Part shown: positions 49,798 through 58,637 of the stretch, piece by piece
How the letters are laid out: each line of letters begins with the position of its first letter
How positions within the stretch are numbered: position 1 is the first letter of the stretch
Source: Oceanobacter sp.
Lineage (GTDB): Bacteria > Pseudomonadota > Gammaproteobacteria > Pseudomonadales > Oceanobacteraceae
DNA: 64,000 bases
Direction: 5' to 3'
Assembly (NCBI GenBank): GCA_002733645.1
Contig: NVWL01000006.1
Span: 1 to 64,000, forward strand
Notes under the pieces: generated by a model
Seen by the model: only the letters and a program-made list of their open reading frames with translations
Told to the model about the DNA's origin: nothing
Databases searched by the model: none
Translations under genes and position numbers: made by a program

Positions 49798-50171
49798 ATG
49801 CGAGTATTTAAAACCAGACATTTCTGTAAATGGGCTGACAAAGAAGGTCTGAACAATAGGATGCTACTGCTGCAATCCAAGAAATAGAATCCGGGTTGAT
49901 AGATGCAGACCTTGGTGGAAACGTCTACAAAAAGCGAGTGGCGACCAATAACCGTGGTAAAAGTAGTGGGAGCAGAACTCTACTGGCCTACAAATCAGAT
50001 AACACAGCTTTCTTTGTATATGGATTTACTAAAAATACGAGAGCGAATGTTACTCAAACTGAACTCAAAGCTCTAAAAGCATTGGCCAAAGAACTGCTTA
50101 GCTACAGCAATAAAGAATTAGTCAACGCCATTACCTATGGCGAAATCATAGAGGTAATACAGAATGACTGA
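49798..50171 (+). pseudogene. RelE-type toxin (NadS-partner family), frameshifted
   Basis: The ATG at 49798 (AAAGGA at good spacing) encodes MRVFKTRHFCKWADKEGLNN, then RMLLLQSKK and a stop at about 49885. The matching remainder is in another phase: AIQEIESGLIDADLGGNVYK, KRVATNNRGKSSGSRTLLAY and onward to the end at 50171. The break lies in CTACTGCTGCAATCC (about 49862-49876); one missing base would restore the ~125-residue RelE-like toxin. The remaining fragment (92 residues from ATG 49896) lacks the first third. Thus the toxin is probably inactive while its antitoxin, overlapping by eight bases, is intact. A sequencing error is possible. Confidence 0.78.
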
Positions 50172-50469
50172 CTCCATTCTCGACAGCATCCATAAAACCG
50201 CAGAAGGCTTAAACAAAGCAGGTGTAATGAAAGACACCACCCTTCGCGAATTTGATGCCCTATGCCTGCCACCGATAAAAGAATACACGGCACCACAGAT
50301 AAAAAGCATACGTACCAAAAACCATGCAAGCCAAAGTGTGTTTGCGGCCTACTTAAATACTAGCGTATCGACCGTTCAAAAATGGGAACAAGGCCAGAAA
50401 AAACCCAACGGCCCATCGTTAAAGTTACTGAACTTAGTTGCAAATAAAGGCTTACAGGTGCTGGCGTAA
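50164..50469 (+). CDS. nadS: NadS-type XRE antitoxin
   Basis: A 101-residue antitoxin of the NadS family. The N-terminal MTDSILDSIHKTAEGLNKAG and LREFDALCLPPIKEY segments are typical of the toxin-covering and linker parts; the XRE helix-turn-helix is IKSIRTKNHASQSVFAAYLN with STVQKWEQGQKKPNGPSLKL. It probably represses the promoter upstream of 49798. The start overlaps the toxin's end by eight bases. With the toxin apparently broken, this is an orphaned antitoxin that could still neutralise related toxins elsewhere. Confidence 0.88.
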   Translation: MTDSILDSIHKTAEGLNKAGVMKDTTLREFDALCLPPIKEYTAPQIKSIRTKNHASQSVFAAYLNTSVSTVQKWEQGQKKPNGPSLKLLNLVANKGLQVLA

Positions 50470-50488
50470 AGCAGCGCCAAATGAGCCC

Positions 50489-51223
50489 TCACAACAACCG
50501 ATAATAATCCTCCAGTCCCTGGAGGATTAAAGACTTAGCCCTTGGCCTAAACGTTTCGCCCGAAATCGTCACCCGCTGCATTCGGTCGATGCGAAACACC
50601 CTTGGCGCTTCACGCAAATGATCCCACCCCAACAGATACCAAACTGGCCAGTTAAAAAATAAATACTGAGGCTCGATACGCCGTTCAGTCACCGCACCAG
50701 AGCCAGCAATGTATTTAATATCCAACATGGCCAACTCAAAAAAGCCCGTTGTTACCTGTCTGGTAATACCTTCACTAGGTTGAGAATACGTCTGCGTGAC
50801 TTCTCCTGACGCCGGATCACCTACCAGAATACGTTTTCGTAATTGATTCACCACTTGTCGTTGATGCTCAGGCAGACCCAGCGTTAACTTCTGGCGAACA
50901 CTGCGCACCGGCTCTGCTAATAAAGGGCTTTGCAGCGTCTCTGTGATCGCCAACGACACCAACATGCTAATCACCTCTTCGTGATTCAAACGCAGTTTAT
51001 CAACGCCCCACCGGCGGCTCAGGCTCACACCGCCACCCGGCCCGCGTTCAGCTTCAATCGGATACCCTTGATCGCGAAGCTCATTGATATCCCGCAGCAA
51101 GGTACGATCACTGACCTCCAGTTGATCTGCAAGGCGCTTCATCGTCCAGATCTCGTCCTGCCGTAATAACCCGACAAGACGATCCAGACGGTTCTGCTTA
51201 TTCAGCAAACTTCCTTTAGCCAT
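50489..51223 (-). CDS. WYL-domain HTH transcriptional regulator (YafY-like)
   Basis: About 244 residues. N-terminal winged HTH_11 domain (RLDRLVGLLRQDEIWTMKRL, ADQLEVSDRTLLRDINEL), a wing GYPIEAERGPGGGVSLSRRW, then a WYL domain with RRIEPQYLFFNWPVWYLLGW and FRIDRMQRVTISGETF. WYL domains bind nucleic-acid ligands or small effectors. ATG at 51223 (MAKGSLLNKQN) has AAGGA six bases upstream, whereas the ATG two codons earlier overlaps that site. It is divergent from the ABM-like gene at 51410, a recurring pairing in which the regulator controls its neighbour. A perfect 10-bp inverted repeat sits in its 3' end at 50506-50528. Confidence 0.88.
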   Translation of the reverse strand: MAKGSLLNKQNRLDRLVGLLRQDEIWTMKRLADQLEVSDRTLLRDINELRDQGYPIEAERGPGGGVSLSRRWGVDKLRLNHEEVISMLVSLAITETLQSPLLAEPVRSVRQKLTLGLPEHQRQVVNQLRKRILVGDPASGEVTQTYSQPSEGITRQVTTGFFELAMLDIKYIAGSGAVTERRIEPQYLFFNWPVWYLLGWDHLREAPRVFRIDRMQRVTISGETFRPRAKSLILQGLEDYYRLL

Positions 51224-51409
51224 GGCCATTCCTTACATACGTGAAATATAAGACAGACGAGCGATGAAACAAGCATCACACAATAACCGACATTTAATGT
51301 CGGCTATTAGATTAATCTAATCCTGTGCCCACTCACAGACCCATTGAAGCAAGCACACCCAATCAGATATATAAACAAGACGACTTTAACGACCAAAAGG
51401 AAAACAAAC

Positions 51410-51766
51410 ATGCTCAATTCAACTGTTCATACTCCCCTTAACTCAACTGCGGCCAACATCAACAACAGCTTCGAAATCATCGCACTGCAATTTCGTGATA
51501 ACGTCGAATTTGCAGATCAAGAAGCCGCTATGGCAAACCTAAACACAGTGGTTAAAACCGCCGCAGGCTTCCAGTCACGTGATTATTACTACAGCGAAGA
51601 GAATGGACACTGGATTGAATTTATTGTCTGGGATAACGAAGCGTCAGCCAAAGCAGCCTCAGCAAACATGATGAAAAATGAAGACGCACTGGCCGTATTC
51701 AGCTTGGTTGAGCAAACAACCATGCTCTTCTCAAACTACCAGCACAAAGGCGGAACTGCCGCTTAA
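51410..51766 (+). CDS. ABM-like dimeric alpha/beta-barrel protein
   Basis: A 118-residue protein from the ATG at 51410 (AAAAGG nine bases upstream); an upstream in-frame ATG at 51344 adds a leader without support. The fold pattern fits antibiotic-biosynthesis-monooxygenase-like proteins: FEIIALQFRDNVEFADQEAA, GFQSRDYYYSEENGHWIEFI, VWDNEASAKAASANMM. A redox or heme-related activity is possible but unproven. It is divergent from the WYL regulator gene, with which it likely forms a regulated pair. Confidence 0.75.
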   Translation: MLNSTVHTPLNSTAANINNSFEIIALQFRDNVEFADQEAAMANLNTVVKTAAGFQSRDYYYSEENGHWIEFIVWDNEASAKAASANMMKNEDALAVFSLVEQTTMLFSNYQHKGGTAA

Positions 51767-51781
51767 ACCAAGCGTCACAAG

Positions 51782-51819
51782 CCTGTAGGAGCCGTTCAGC
51801 GTTTTTTGCTAACGGCGAT
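51782..51819. repeat. REP-like unit, partial match to the 124-bp repeat
   Basis: The stretch CCTGTAGGAGCCGTTCAGCG through GCTAACGGCGAT matches the right end of the 124-bp repeats (same orientation). It lies right after the ABM-like gene and about 150 bases before the SIR2 gene's 3' end. Confidence 0.7.
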
Positions 51820-51970
51820 TACGACCATTGAAATTTTCACATGCAATTTGGGCCCATACGAAGTCATTAATGTGAACAGAAACTATAACCACTCTATCGG
51901 GGAATCAACGACACTTCGCCTTGAGTCGATCAAGTAAATAAGACCGTTGACAATATAGAAATTCCTCCCC

Positions 51971-54900
51971 TTAAACAGCACCGGATACTATTCCAATTAA
52001 TCTTTCGTATCGACTATCTCTTTTTAGGTTCGGCTGATTTTTAGCAACTTCAGAAAGAACAGTTCTCACCTCATTAAGAAAATGACCTTTAGCATTCTTC
52101 GGAATCACTCTATGCAGTATGTCTAATGCAATTTCTGGATGACTGTCAGCCATCGGCATATGCTTTTTATAGCGATGATACATCTCAAATAAGCTAAACC
52201 CATCATCCCTTACATTTTTCAATTCATCCTTAATAATCGAATACAAGCCCATCCGATCTCTATCTTCATCGATACCCATTAACAACTGAACCCAAGCCGC
52301 AGATGCTTTAGACTGTTCTCCGGTCTTATCGAACGGCCAGTAATCTCGAACAAAGTTCAAAACAGGTAGATTATCAGACTCACGGTCAAAGAATTTTCTA
52401 ATACAAAAAATAAACCTGGATCTCTGTTTATCATCTAAACTAGATATAAATATCTTGAATTCCGCATGAGTAAATTCAACACCACAACCCTCACCTCGAA
52501 CACCAGAGTATATCAACCATTCAAAAGGAGCATCCCAATCCTTCTTGGGTGACCATTCCGATATAACATCAGGAAGTTTAAGCAAATCATATTTCAACCG
52601 GCACCAGACACTCTCCACCGAACTTGGATGATTTCGACCAAGTAGCCCAAACCATGCAGACGGTGAAGATGGACTAATGATACTAAAATACGGCAATAGT
52701 TTATCTTCACACCATTTCAAATTTCTATCTAAAAGGTATCCAAAGTTCGAACAACAGGTATATATAGCGTGATCTCTAGCCTCGCCACCAATATTTATAA
52801 TTTTTTCAACGACGCTTAGAACATCATTAATACTGCAACGATCTTCCGAAGCTGCCAACAACCTAGACACCAAACGTCCAGATATTGAATTAATTGCATA
52901 TTCCACACCCTGCCGTAGGGATTCGTCCTCTGTATATCTTGTACTTTTTAATCCTTCTGCTCGGCCACTCGATAATATTTCGACAAACCAATTACAGAAT
53001 AATAGTAGCTCTTTGCAATAGCTTTCACTAGAAGCATCTAAATTTTTTTCTGAATAGCTAAGAATACTGTATTGAATATCAAAAACAACGCCACTAGGTA
53101 AACTATATAAATAATCAAAAACGTTAGAAACGCAAAAATCTCTACTAACATGATCCAAAAATTCAACAATCATATAGGTAGGGGGATCATTACTCTCAAC
53201 CAATGCTCTAAATGCACGTTCAGGATCATTTTTAGTAATCCCGACTAGCGGTTTATAAGTAACATCCATTGTGTTTTTTTTCTTTACATGCAGGACAATC
53301 GTATCAATCAAGAGATGATCCTCAACATCATCAAGATAATCATACGATTCATCCAGTCTCTCCATTATAGGACGTCGACTTGAACTATCGATAAAGCCAT
53401 CAATATCTTCTTTTGATATCTGATTACCTTGTATTTGAAGGTCATCTACCTTATCGATAAAATTACTATTAAATCGAACTCCAATTTTCTGCATCCACCG
53501 AACTGCAATGATTGCACGATCATATTTACTACGATTGTAAGAATCATCGTCTTGCTTGTGCCAGTTAGGGCGTGGCTTAATCAACCATTCCTGTACTTCC
53601 TGCTGAATTTCTTCGGTAAGGTCGGCCCATCGTTCTGCCAAAGTATAGAAAATATCTTTTCTATACTTATACTCCCAAAACCTGTTACGACCCATTTCAA
53701 CTATTAGGTCGCCCAGGATCTCTCCCGTAAAAACATCCTTACTAGTCCAAAACTTAATCGATACTTTAAAAAACAAATTGTCATCAGTAATATTTAAAGA
53801 TCTAAACAGGCGCTGTAAATATTCTGTTTCAGTTACCAAGACTCTCTTCAAAATCTCATAAAATACTCGGGTTAGCTTTTCTATACCTTCATCCCAATCA
53901 TTCCCAGAATCAAGATTAAAACCTTTACTAACATAGACACCGGAATAATCAGCCAACTGCTCATATTCCCGTATTGACTCAGCAACTATCGGGATAAGTT
54001 TTTTGATATCACAGTCCTCTACGGATTGTATTTCATCGAATGAACTACAGTGAGTAAAATCCACACTCAAACGAGAAACCAAGTGCAACGGTAAGCGTTC
54101 TGAAACATGAATACTATCTATCGGCGGTATTACACTCTGTTCGGCAAAGCCTCGCTCGATTTTTATTTGAGGAGCCAACAGTTGCTTCAGTCGACGTAAT
54201 GCTAATATATTCCACCCACCTATACTGATGCTATTAGTCAAAGCTATATAGTCAAAAGGAAGACTAACCTCCGAAGCATTGATAGACTCGATCAATATCT
54301 CCCAAGATTTATACATCCCTTCTTCAAGCTCTGCAGATCTACTCCATAACTGACGCTTTAATTCTGTTTTAACCCAAGGAAGCAAAACACGTTGTCGTGA
54401 AAACCACCATAAAATAGTTTGTGAATTTATATGCTTCGCCAACCATTTAAGTAGGTTCTCAAAACGACCCGGGACGGGGCTCAAATCATTAAAATACCCT
54501 CCAGAGAATCTAGCTCTATCAGAAGCTGAGCCATCAAGATCCTGATAAGCCAGAATATCCAAGGCAGTATCTACCCAGTTCGGTTTATCCCGTTCAACAT
54601 TGACTATACGTTGATCAGTGTCAGTGCCGTATAAAGCTAGAGGATCTATAGGCTTTGATACCTGGTCATGATGGTATGGCTCATATATGTCTCCATAGCG
54701 AACTCGAACATCAAAAACGCATATCCATTCAGGATGTGGTGAAATTTCTGCATCGGCAAATTCCTTCATTCCAACGGGATGCCGAACCACATGAAGCACT
54801 TTACCCCGCTCATGGGGCGTTAAATCCCTAGGATTCGTTTGTGCCATCGAAATAACGGATTGTCGCCACGCAGGAGGGTTCTTTTTTCTCAGAGACCAAG

Positions 54901-55753
54901 ACCGAATCGTTTCCCATAAATGGTGACGATTTTCCGACCACTTATATGCAATGGGGGTTACTCCACGCCCTTTCCACTTTTCATGCACCTCGTCGGTCGT
55001 TCCGGAATCGAAGACAAAGAGTTTCGAGCGCTCGTGGTTCGAGCTTGAGTCTAATCCCTGAAGTAAGTACTTAACTGGCGGGTCTTCAGCTGTGTACCCA
55101 ACCATAACTACATGATAATTTTTTAATAACTGACGAACATATGATGTTGCCCATCCTTCGGCGAGATAAGCCCTTCCAAAGTCTGAGCTGCTCAAAACGT
55201 AGTTTGGTTGCCTTTCATCGCTATCAACCAAACGACCGTGAAGATACGTAACACCAACAGGGGAGGTATTTCTGTGCCCTAGGTTAGGTAACAACGGTGG
55301 TTCAAAACGTACTAATTTTTTCTCCGATTTTTCGAATAAAGTATCAAAGTTTGTCGTTACTATTTGAGGTTCCCCATCCTCGTTCGCCGATAGCGATGAT
55401 ATTAAATCGTGTGGCCAAGTATCGGCCTCGTAGCCGCTCAGGACTTCTTTGATGTAATCATTTACTCTTTTCTCAGGTACTCGGCTGTATAACAAGTTAA
55501 ATATCTGATCAAAAGATATGCGAGCAGCAGGAGGGATATCCTTGTTATTTTCAATCCACGGTTTAAGAGCAAGAGAAACTGGCGAGCTAGGGTCTGGATC
55601 AAACCTCTCAGCGACTTTCACTGTCAGTTCAAGGAAAGTTGGTAACCCACTAGGTTTAGAAACACCCGCTCCGCATAGAAATACTACATTTCCTTTATCA
55701 CACTCATATAGAAGGTCATCTGGGATGTCTGGTCCGTCAGCAAAGAATCTCAT
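51971..55753 (-). CDS. SIR2-domain large protein, likely antiphage NADase effector
   Basis: A 1260-residue protein. Residues ~20-240 form a SIR2-like domain: NAD loop VVFLCGAGVSKPSG (residues 24-37), TTNFDTLFE with Asn135 and Asp137, catalytic-type His172 in YLHGRL, and VGYTAEDPPVKYL (218-230). The rest is a long, mostly helical region without transmembrane segments, ending in a part I associate with DUF4020. In SIR2-type defence proteins (ThsA, DSR1/2, Sir2-HerA) this domain cleaves NAD+ on phage infection, with the same Asn/His pair, and the large C-terminal part senses a phage protein. No partner gene is adjacent. The DNA is clearly AT-richer than the neighbourhood and is flanked by REP-like elements, consistent with horizontal gain. 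ATG at 55753 begins MRFFADGPDIPDDLL. Confidence 0.88.
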   Translation of the reverse strand: MRFFADGPDIPDDLLYECDKGNVVFLCGAGVSKPSGLPTFLELTVKVAERFDPDPSSPVSLALKPWIENNKDIPPAARISFDQIFNLLYSRVPEKRVNDYIKEVLSGYEADTWPHDLISSLSANEDGEPQIVTTNFDTLFEKSEKKLVRFEPPLLPNLGHRNTSPVGVTYLHGRLVDSDERQPNYVLSSSDFGRAYLAEGWATSYVRQLLKNYHVVMVGYTAEDPPVKYLLQGLDSSSNHERSKLFVFDSGTTDEVHEKWKGRGVTPIAYKWSENRHHLWETIRSWSLRKKNPPAWRQSVISMAQTNPRDLTPHERGKVLHVVRHPVGMKEFADAEISPHPEWICVFDVRVRYGDIYEPYHHDQVSKPIDPLALYGTDTDQRIVNVERDKPNWVDTALDILAYQDLDGSASDRARFSGGYFNDLSPVPGRFENLLKWLAKHINSQTILWWFSRQRVLLPWVKTELKRQLWSRSAELEEGMYKSWEILIESINASEVSLPFDYIALTNSISIGGWNILALRRLKQLLAPQIKIERGFAEQSVIPPIDSIHVSERLPLHLVSRLSVDFTHCSSFDEIQSVEDCDIKKLIPIVAESIREYEQLADYSGVYVSKGFNLDSGNDWDEGIEKLTRVFYEILKRVLVTETEYLQRLFRSLNITDDNLFFKVSIKFWTSKDVFTGEILGDLIVEMGRNRFWEYKYRKDIFYTLAERWADLTEEIQQEVQEWLIKPRPNWHKQDDDSYNRSKYDRAIIAVRWMQKIGVRFNSNFIDKVDDLQIQGNQISKEDIDGFIDSSSRRPIMERLDESYDYLDDVEDHLLIDTIVLHVKKKNTMDVTYKPLVGITKNDPERAFRALVESNDPPTYMIVEFLDHVSRDFCVSNVFDYLYSLPSGVVFDIQYSILSYSEKNLDASSESYCKELLLFCNWFVEILSSGRAEGLKSTRYTEDESLRQGVEYAINSISGRLVSRLLAASEDRCSINDVLSVVEKIINIGGEARDHAIYTCCSNFGYLLDRNLKWCEDKLLPYFSIISPSSPSAWFGLLGRNHPSSVESVWCRLKYDLLKLPDVISEWSPKKDWDAPFEWLIYSGVRGEGCGVEFTHAEFKIFISSLDDKQRSRFIFCIRKFFDRESDNLPVLNFVRDYWPFDKTGEQSKASAAWVQLLMGIDEDRDRMGLYSIIKDELKNVRDDGFSLFEMYHRYKKHMPMADSHPEIALDILHRVIPKNAKGHFLNEVRTVLSEVAKNQPNLKRDSRYERLIGIVSGAV

Positions 55754-55800
55754 ACTGTGAATAGCCTGAGTAAATATCCGATTGGGTATAGGTATCAGTG

Positions 55801-55831
55801 TCGCGGATAAGATCCACTCCTACAAGCCCAG
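55801..55831. repeat. REP-like element
   Basis: The stretch TCGCGGATAAGATCCACTCC then TACAAGCCCAG. It matches the element at 61359 with few changes. On the opposite strand it reads TGTAGGAGTGGATC...CCGCGA, the layout of REP palindromes. It lies just upstream of the SIR2 gene. Confidence 0.75.
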
Positions 55832-55894
55832 AAACATCTTACTCTGATCCAAGAGCTTCACATTGCAATTCAAGGTGTCAGAACACTTGAACCT

Positions 55895-56446
55895 CTAACG
55901 ATTAACGACATTAACCCTCAACCGCCTAAACCTTGGCGTCGTCTTAATTCGTTTCACTATCGGTCTTACCCGGATAACCATCATTACCAATACCACCGCG
56001 CCGATGATCAGTGAAATAGGCTCGTCCAATGTCATTGCCGATACATCCATGATTGCAATACCTAGAACGGTAAATACAAGGCCCAGTCCACCAAGTAGAT
56101 AAAAGATGCCATTAACACTGGAGAAGTTATTAGCACTGCGAGCCACCCGAGGGTTGTTATTAGAAACAAGTACCGAGGTGGTTTGGCCTATCTTGAAGGC
56201 GCTTTCTATGGGGTTGCCATCCGCTTCAAATTGCCATTTTTGGTTGTCTTCGGTGTATTCAATTGTGGGGCACCACAGAATACTGGTGCCCTGCCTAGAT
56301 CTGAATTCGCGTCGGTTAACCGCAACAATATTGCCAGTCACTGATTTGGATTCACGTAGAAAGGCTCGATCCAAGCGAAGAAGAAACACGGCGAGTAACA
56401 CGAGACAAAGGCCCGTTAAGGTAAAGAGTAAAGGGACTACAAACAT
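55895..56446 (-). CDS. DUF3592-family membrane protein
   Basis: A 183-residue protein. TM1 at residues ~3-24 (LLFTLTGLCLVLLAVFLL), a DUF3592-like beta domain (VTGNIVAVNRREFRSRQGTS, ILWCPTIEYTEDNQKWQFEA, SAFKIGQTTSVLVSNNNPRV), then TM2 (GIFYLLGGLGLVFTVLGIAI) and TM3 (PISLIIGAVVLVMMVIRV) with a basic tail. The family is common near toxins and secreted enzymes but has no known function. Isolated between the SIR2 gene and the duplicated 3' tail; possibly part of the same accessory block. Confidence 0.8.
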   Translation of the reverse strand: MFVVPLLFTLTGLCLVLLAVFLLRLDRAFLRESKSVTGNIVAVNRREFRSRQGTSILWCPTIEYTEDNQKWQFEADGNPIESAFKIGQTTSVLVSNNNPRVARSANNFSSVNGIFYLLGGLGLVFTVLGIAIMDVSAMTLDEPISLIIGAVVLVMMVIRVRPIVKRIKTTPRFRRLRVNVVNR

Positions 56447-56521
56447 ATGACCTCCGTTGTCTGAGGTCTTACTGTACCAGATTACCGCATGGAGGCTAGC
56501 GTAACGTCAGCGATTGGGCTT

Positions 56522-56547
56522 TTCGCCGATAGGATCAGCTCCTACAA
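56522..56547. repeat. REP-like element
   Basis: The stretch TTCGCCGATAGGATCAGCTC then CTACAA. Weaker relative of the elements at 55801 and 61359 (GGATAxGATCxxxTCCTACAA core). It abuts the terminator at 56545-56570. Confidence 0.6.
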
Positions 56548-56570
56548 AAAAAAGCCGCCCAACGGCGGCT
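56545..56570 (-). terminator. Intrinsic terminator (duplicated copy)
   Basis: On the minus strand AGCCGCC / GGCGGCT pairs around GTTG and is followed by TTTTTTTT. The same hairpin, slightly longer, ends the large repeat-protein gene at 61435-61460, so this is the terminator belonging to the duplicated 3' tail. Confidence 0.9.
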
Positions 56571-56851
56571 GTTTCAGTCTCTCTAAATATTACTCTCTCC
56601 TACCCGGTCACTCCTCAAGCCGCTGCATATAGAAGCGCGCACTGAAGGTCACTTGGTCAAAAGTACCGCCGGTTTTCACGCAATTTGGCGTGAAGTGATC
56701 GCCGGTGCCTTGGTTATAAAACAACGAAAGCGAAACGATGCATTGGTTCTGGCGTCCGCCGTTGGTGGTGATGGTGGCATCTACGGTAGGTAAGCTACCA
56801 GTGGCTCCGTTGCTATTAACGATGTACTGACCGAGCGTTGGCAGCGGTGAG
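56553..56851 (-). repeat. Duplicated 3' tail of the large repeat-protein gene, copy A
   Basis: These 299 bases match 61439-61749 closely, with scattered substitutions and one 12-base deletion near 56829 that removes the four residues DCYY in the encoded tail. The duplication covers terminator, stop and the last ~80 codons, then stops abruptly at 56851. Confidence 0.93.
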
Positions 56852-56859
56852 GCATTCAC
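56608..56859 (-). pseudogene. Detached C-terminal tail of the large repeat protein
   Basis: An 83-codon frame from a GTG at 56859 encodes GQYIVNSNGATGSLPTVDAT, ITTNGGRQNQCIVSLSLFYN and so on to FSARFYMQRLEE, identical over nearly its whole length to the C-terminus of the protein at 61494. There is no good Shine-Dalgarno site and the first six codons come from the upstream HD-gene sequence, so it is most likely an untranslated fragment, though a free C-terminal domain cannot be excluded. Confidence 0.8.
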
Positions 56860-56923
56860 GCAGGTGCTGCTCGGTGTGATATTTGCGCTGCGGTTCGTTG
56901 TAGGCGGCGATCAAGGTGGGCAT
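56852..56923 (-). pseudogene. Stub of an HD-superfamily hydrolase gene (COG4339-like)
   Basis: From ATG at 56923 (AGGA nine bases upstream) the frame reads MPTLIAAYNEPQRKYHTEQH, then LRECLT. YxEPQRxYHTxQHLxECL is the typical N-terminal motif of small predicted HD phosphohydrolases (COG4339). The gene is cut off at about 56851, where the duplicated tail of the repeat protein begins in another frame. Only the first ~25 codons of this gene remain. Confidence 0.6.
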
Positions 56924-56973
56924 GAGTGTATTTCCTGCTCCGGCGTAATAGGGAACTGTATTCGCTTGGCCTT

Positions 56974-57525
56974 TTAGTGAGCATCGTCATTACTTAAACT
57001 GAATTCTTGCATTCGCGCTTTCGCTATCCGCTTAGATTTTTCATCTGACTCAGGGTTCTGCAATGCTTTCTGCATATACGCCATCCCTTTTTCGATGTTT
57101 TTTTCCACTCCTAGGCCTTCAAAATAGAGATCCCCCATGTACAGCTGTGCACGAGAACTATCTTGGTCCGCTGCCTTTTTAAACCAATACGCCGCACCTT
57201 CATAGCTCGGCGCAATGCCAAAACCAAAAGCGTACATATCACCTAACATTAGCTGTGAGTCTAGATAGCCTAGCTCTCCAGCTTCTTGAAAATAAACAAC
57301 CGCTGAACTCTTGTCGCTCCCCATAGCACCAGTCTCGATAATTTTCATACCTTTAAGGTGTAATGCTTCCAGCGGTTTCTTATTTTCAGTACTTGATGAA
57401 CCTATTTTTTCTTTAACCTCATCAGCAATTACTGCCACCGAACACAATGAACAGATAACCAACAATGCTGTAATAAAGACTCTAAACGACATTAAATTCA
57501 TAGTGGTTCTTTGGTTAAAAAACAT
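56974..57525 (-). CDS. Exported Sel1-repeat protein
   Basis: A 183-residue protein with a signal peptide (FRVFITALLVICSLCSVAVI, then ADE). Two or three Sel1/TPR-like repeats follow: SSAVVYFQEAGELGYLDSQL, MLGDMYAFGFGIAPSYEGAA, YWFKKAADQDSSRAQLYMGD, LYFEGLGVEKNIEKGMAYMQ. Sel1 repeats mediate protein-protein contacts and are often encoded near toxins or secretion effectors. GGAG eight bases before supports the ATG at 57525. Lies in the cassette between the two copies of the duplicated tail. Confidence 0.82.
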   Translation of the reverse strand: MFFNQRTTMNLMSFRVFITALLVICSLCSVAVIADEVKEKIGSSSTENKKPLEALHLKGMKIIETGAMGSDKSSAVVYFQEAGELGYLDSQLMLGDMYAFGFGIAPSYEGAAYWFKKAADQDSSRAQLYMGDLYFEGLGVEKNIEKGMAYMQKALQNPESDEKSKRIAKARMQEFSLSNDDAH

Positions 57526-57694
57526 GATGTATCTCCATAATAAATTTTCAGCTACTCAGCTCGGATCAAGCCTGCCTTCATAGGCAACGATTAATCCAAT
57601 CAGCGGCGTAGATATTTCGATATTGAAACAGAACTGCCCTGCTTTCTCGGTTTCATAGCTTCGTCCCGCGGGTAGCAGTGCTTTTGGCATAGGG

Positions 57695-57718
57695 ATCAAG
57701 AGGGTCAGAGTCGTTGAT
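57695..57718. repeat. GGGTCAGAGTC repeat, single unit
   Basis: The 24-base unit ATCAAGAGGGTCAGAGTCGT then TGAT. It has inverted ends (ATCAAG/CTTGAT in the other copies) and overlaps the last codons and stop of the histone-deacetylase-like gene. Such GACTCTGACCC elements typically accompany REP-associated (Y1) transposases, none of which is present here. Confidence 0.75.
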
Positions 57719-58637
57719 AATCCCTAGTAACTGCCAATATCGCTTTAGTCACTGCAATCGCACTTTCACTTGAGTAACCTCCTCCACCGGTTATGACCGC
57801 AGGAACATTCATATCAGCAAGTTTCTTCAATGTTAACTTTTCTCGCTCGGTCACATCATCAACAGTGAGTTTTAGCCCACCTAATTTATCTACTGCAAGT
57901 ACATCAGTACCCGCTATAACAAATGCAAATTTGAACTCGCCAGTGATTTTACTTAGAGCTATCTTCAGGCACTCCAGATAGGTCTCACCATCAGTGCCCG
58001 ACTTAAGCTTCATTGGTATGTCTACACGCTCCCGCGTGAATTCGCTCGCGGGGTAAATACTGGCATTGTAGATATCAAGCAAAACGACATTAGGGTTATC
58101 CATGAAGGTCTGAGCATTACCGTTACCGTGGTGTGCATCGGTATCAATAATAAGAATCCTGTCATCTTTATTAACGTGGCCATCTTTTAGCAACTGCTGG
58201 TAGCAAATACCGATGTCGTTATAAACGCAGAACCCTTCCATATTTTGCGGCATTGCATGGTGGTAACCACCAGAAAGATTCCAGATAACGCCACCTTCTT
58301 CCAAGACTTTCTTCGCACCGAACAAAGTACCTGCTACACCCCAACGCATGGGCGTCAGTATTTTTTTATCTAGGTATGAATAACTTAAAAACGGCACTTT
58401 TGGTATTTCTAGCGCTTGCATGATGCCATTCTTATTTTTTACACGGTGCCGCATAACGCTGGTCAAAAAATCATCAACGATACTTATTTCAATCGGTCCT
58501 TCAGGGGATAAAAATTCGACCTGATCCGATCCAGCCAACTCATCATGAATTTTACAAAATTTCATACCGTCAAATGGATGCAGATATTTCAGCACCCCTA
58601 GGTCGATATTAAAATTTTTATTGTAAATTACTTTCAT
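57705..58637 (-). CDS. Histone-deacetylase-family protein (class IV/HDAC11-like)
   Basis: A 310-residue Zn amidohydrolase homologue. Motifs: GGYHHAMPQNMEGFCVYNDI with the paired catalytic His (around residue 125), the Zn ligands Asp/His in LIIDTDAHHGNGNAQTF (~169) and Asp in IAGTDVLAVDKLGGLKLT (~255), and GGGGYSSES near the end. Bacterial relatives deacetylate acetoin, polyamines or protein lysines; the YLHPFDGMKFCKIHDEL opening is HDAC11-like. Its last few codons and TGA lie in a GGGTCAGAGTC repeat, so the native C-terminus may have been replaced. The start overlaps the upstream gene's stop by four bases, so the two are coupled. Confidence 0.88.
   Translation of the reverse strand: MKVIYNKNFNIDLGVLKYLHPFDGMKFCKIHDELAGSDQVEFLSPEGPIEISIVDDFLTSVMRHRVKNKNGIMQALEIPKVPFLSYSYLDKKILTPMRWGVAGTLFGAKKVLEEGGVIWNLSGGYHHAMPQNMEGFCVYNDIGICYQQLLKDGHVNKDDRILIIDTDAHHGNGNAQTFMDNPNVVLLDIYNASIYPASEFTRERVDIPMKLKSGTDGETYLECLKIALSKITGEFKFAFVIAGTDVLAVDKLGGLKLTVDDVTEREKLTLKKLADMNVPAVITGGGGYSSESAIAVTKAILAVTRDYQRL

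Noticed and set aside
50506-50528. Perfect 10-bp inverted repeat at the 3' end of the WYL gene
   Set aside because: It lies inside coding sequence and is not followed by a T-run; a terminator role for nadS is possible but unsupported.
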